Shown here piece by piece: positions 63,780 to 64,000 of a DNA stretch of 64,000 bases. Source of the stretch: Ensifer sp. WSM1721. GTDB taxonomy: Bacteria > Pseudomonadota > Alphaproteobacteria > Rhizobiales > Rhizobiaceae. The stretch is taken from the NCBI RefSeq assembly GCF_000513895.2, contig NZ_CP165782.1, forward strand, positions 2,170,001 through 2,234,000, given 5' to 3'. The translations under genes were made by a program, and so were the position numbers. The notes under the pieces are model-generated. The model worked only from the letters and a program-made list of their open reading frames with translations, searched no databases and had not been told where the DNA came from. How positions within the stretch are numbered: position 1 is the stretch's first letter; every line of letters begins with the position of its first letter.

Positions 63780-63941
63780 TTTTTCGTTGCATATGAGCAA
63801 GCCGCGGGCGCGCCGCGCAATCTCGCCGTCGAGTTCGGCGATCCTGCCGTCCAGGTCGGCCAGGAGGTCCAGCATCACCCTGATCATCGCAAGGGCGGCT
63901 GGAAGGCGCGTGCGGGGGCGCCTGGGCGCCCCGCTCGGCAT
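63780..63941 (-). pseudogene. IS110-like transposase remnant
   Basis: The stretch 63804-63908 encodes RLPAALAMIRVMLDLLADLD and GRIAELDGEIARRAR, which resembles the linker between the two catalytic domains of IS110-family transposases. It then loses similarity, and a stop codon (63945-63947) lies just before its first Met. The codons before that stop (from 63998) read LQSENPDMLTAMGAAAE and may be the tail of another gene entering from the right edge. Only a fragment is visible. Confidence 0.45.
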
Positions 63942-64000
63942 CGCCTATTCGGCGGCGGCTCCCATCGCTGTGAGCATGTCGGGGTTCTCCGACTGGAGGC

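Overview
The window reads as chromosomal DNA of a rhizobial alphaproteobacterium, most likely Sinorhizobium/Ensifer. The evidence is its high GC content, five RIME-like intergenic palindromes (elements typical of rhizobia), RirA-type TGA-N9-TCA iron boxes, and an fhuA-fhuF-fhuP cluster with the same gene content as the hydroxamate-siderophore locus of S. meliloti. No database search was possible, so product names come from recognised motifs and gene order.

Layout, left to right. 1-6.3 kb: a peptide/nickel-type ABC importer (binding-protein tail, two permeases, a fused double ATPase) followed by a CocE/NonD-type serine hydrolase. 6.4-8.4 kb: an HSL-type esterase divergent from a LysR regulator. 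8.6-14.2 kb: a polyamine-type ABC importer plus an aldehyde dehydrogenase, in the same order as E. coli ydcSTUV-patD, closed by a strong terminator. 14.3-18.5 kb: an iron-regulated fhuA-fhuF-fhuP operon behind two iron boxes, then a small membrane protein. 19.3-26.7 kb: an operon of two FAD/GcvT-type demethylating dehydrogenases and an MttB-family methyltransferase, divergent from a LysR gene with a palindromic operator candidate between them. 26.9-31.6 kb: a membrane alpha/beta hydrolase, an Lrp regulator divergent from a methionine gamma-lyase-like enzyme, a VOC protein and a DUF1772 membrane protein.

31.8-33.3 kb: a full cobalamin riboswitch in front of cbtB (58 aa) and cbtA (cobalt uptake). 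33.4-36.7 kb: a second FhuF-type [2Fe-2S] protein behind a glucoamylase-family gene, then a vWA protein. 36.7-38.6 kb: a redoxin and a cupin gene bracketed by a 30-bp repeat in inverted orientation. 38.7-40.4 kb: a YcaO enzyme without a visible TfuA or obvious precursor partner. 40.5-44.5 kb: a candidate sRNA, two copies of a roughly 105-bp double-hairpin repeat, and envelope proteins. 44.6-47.1 kb: a CAU-anticodon tRNA (probably tRNA-Ile2) followed by a gene-poor stretch with an AlpA-like regulator and two broken genes (an antibiotic-biosynthesis-monooxygenase-like gene and a cytochrome b561).

47.5-53 kb: NAD-dependent formate dehydrogenase, a DUF899 protein, a small gene duplicated at 49.9 and 52.0 kb (second copy frameshifted), an LMW-phosphatase homologue lacking its catalytic Cys, a cold-shock protein, a DUF5132 protein and an ArsR regulator. 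53-58.7 kb: a serine/threonine dehydratase, a complete FecBCD-type siderophore ABC importer, and a convergent SAM methyltransferase. 59.1-63.5 kb: an exported or membrane-anchored alpha/beta hydrolase and an unusual ACP-fatty acyl ligase-PlsC acyltransferase fusion. The right edge holds an IS110-like transposase remnant.

The main themes are nutrient import (peptides, polyamines, siderophores, cobalt) and catabolism of methylated amines and amino acids. The least conventional items are the ACP-ligase-acyltransferase fusion, the partnerless YcaO enzyme, the variant FhuF cysteine motif and the Cys-to-Ser phosphatase homologue.
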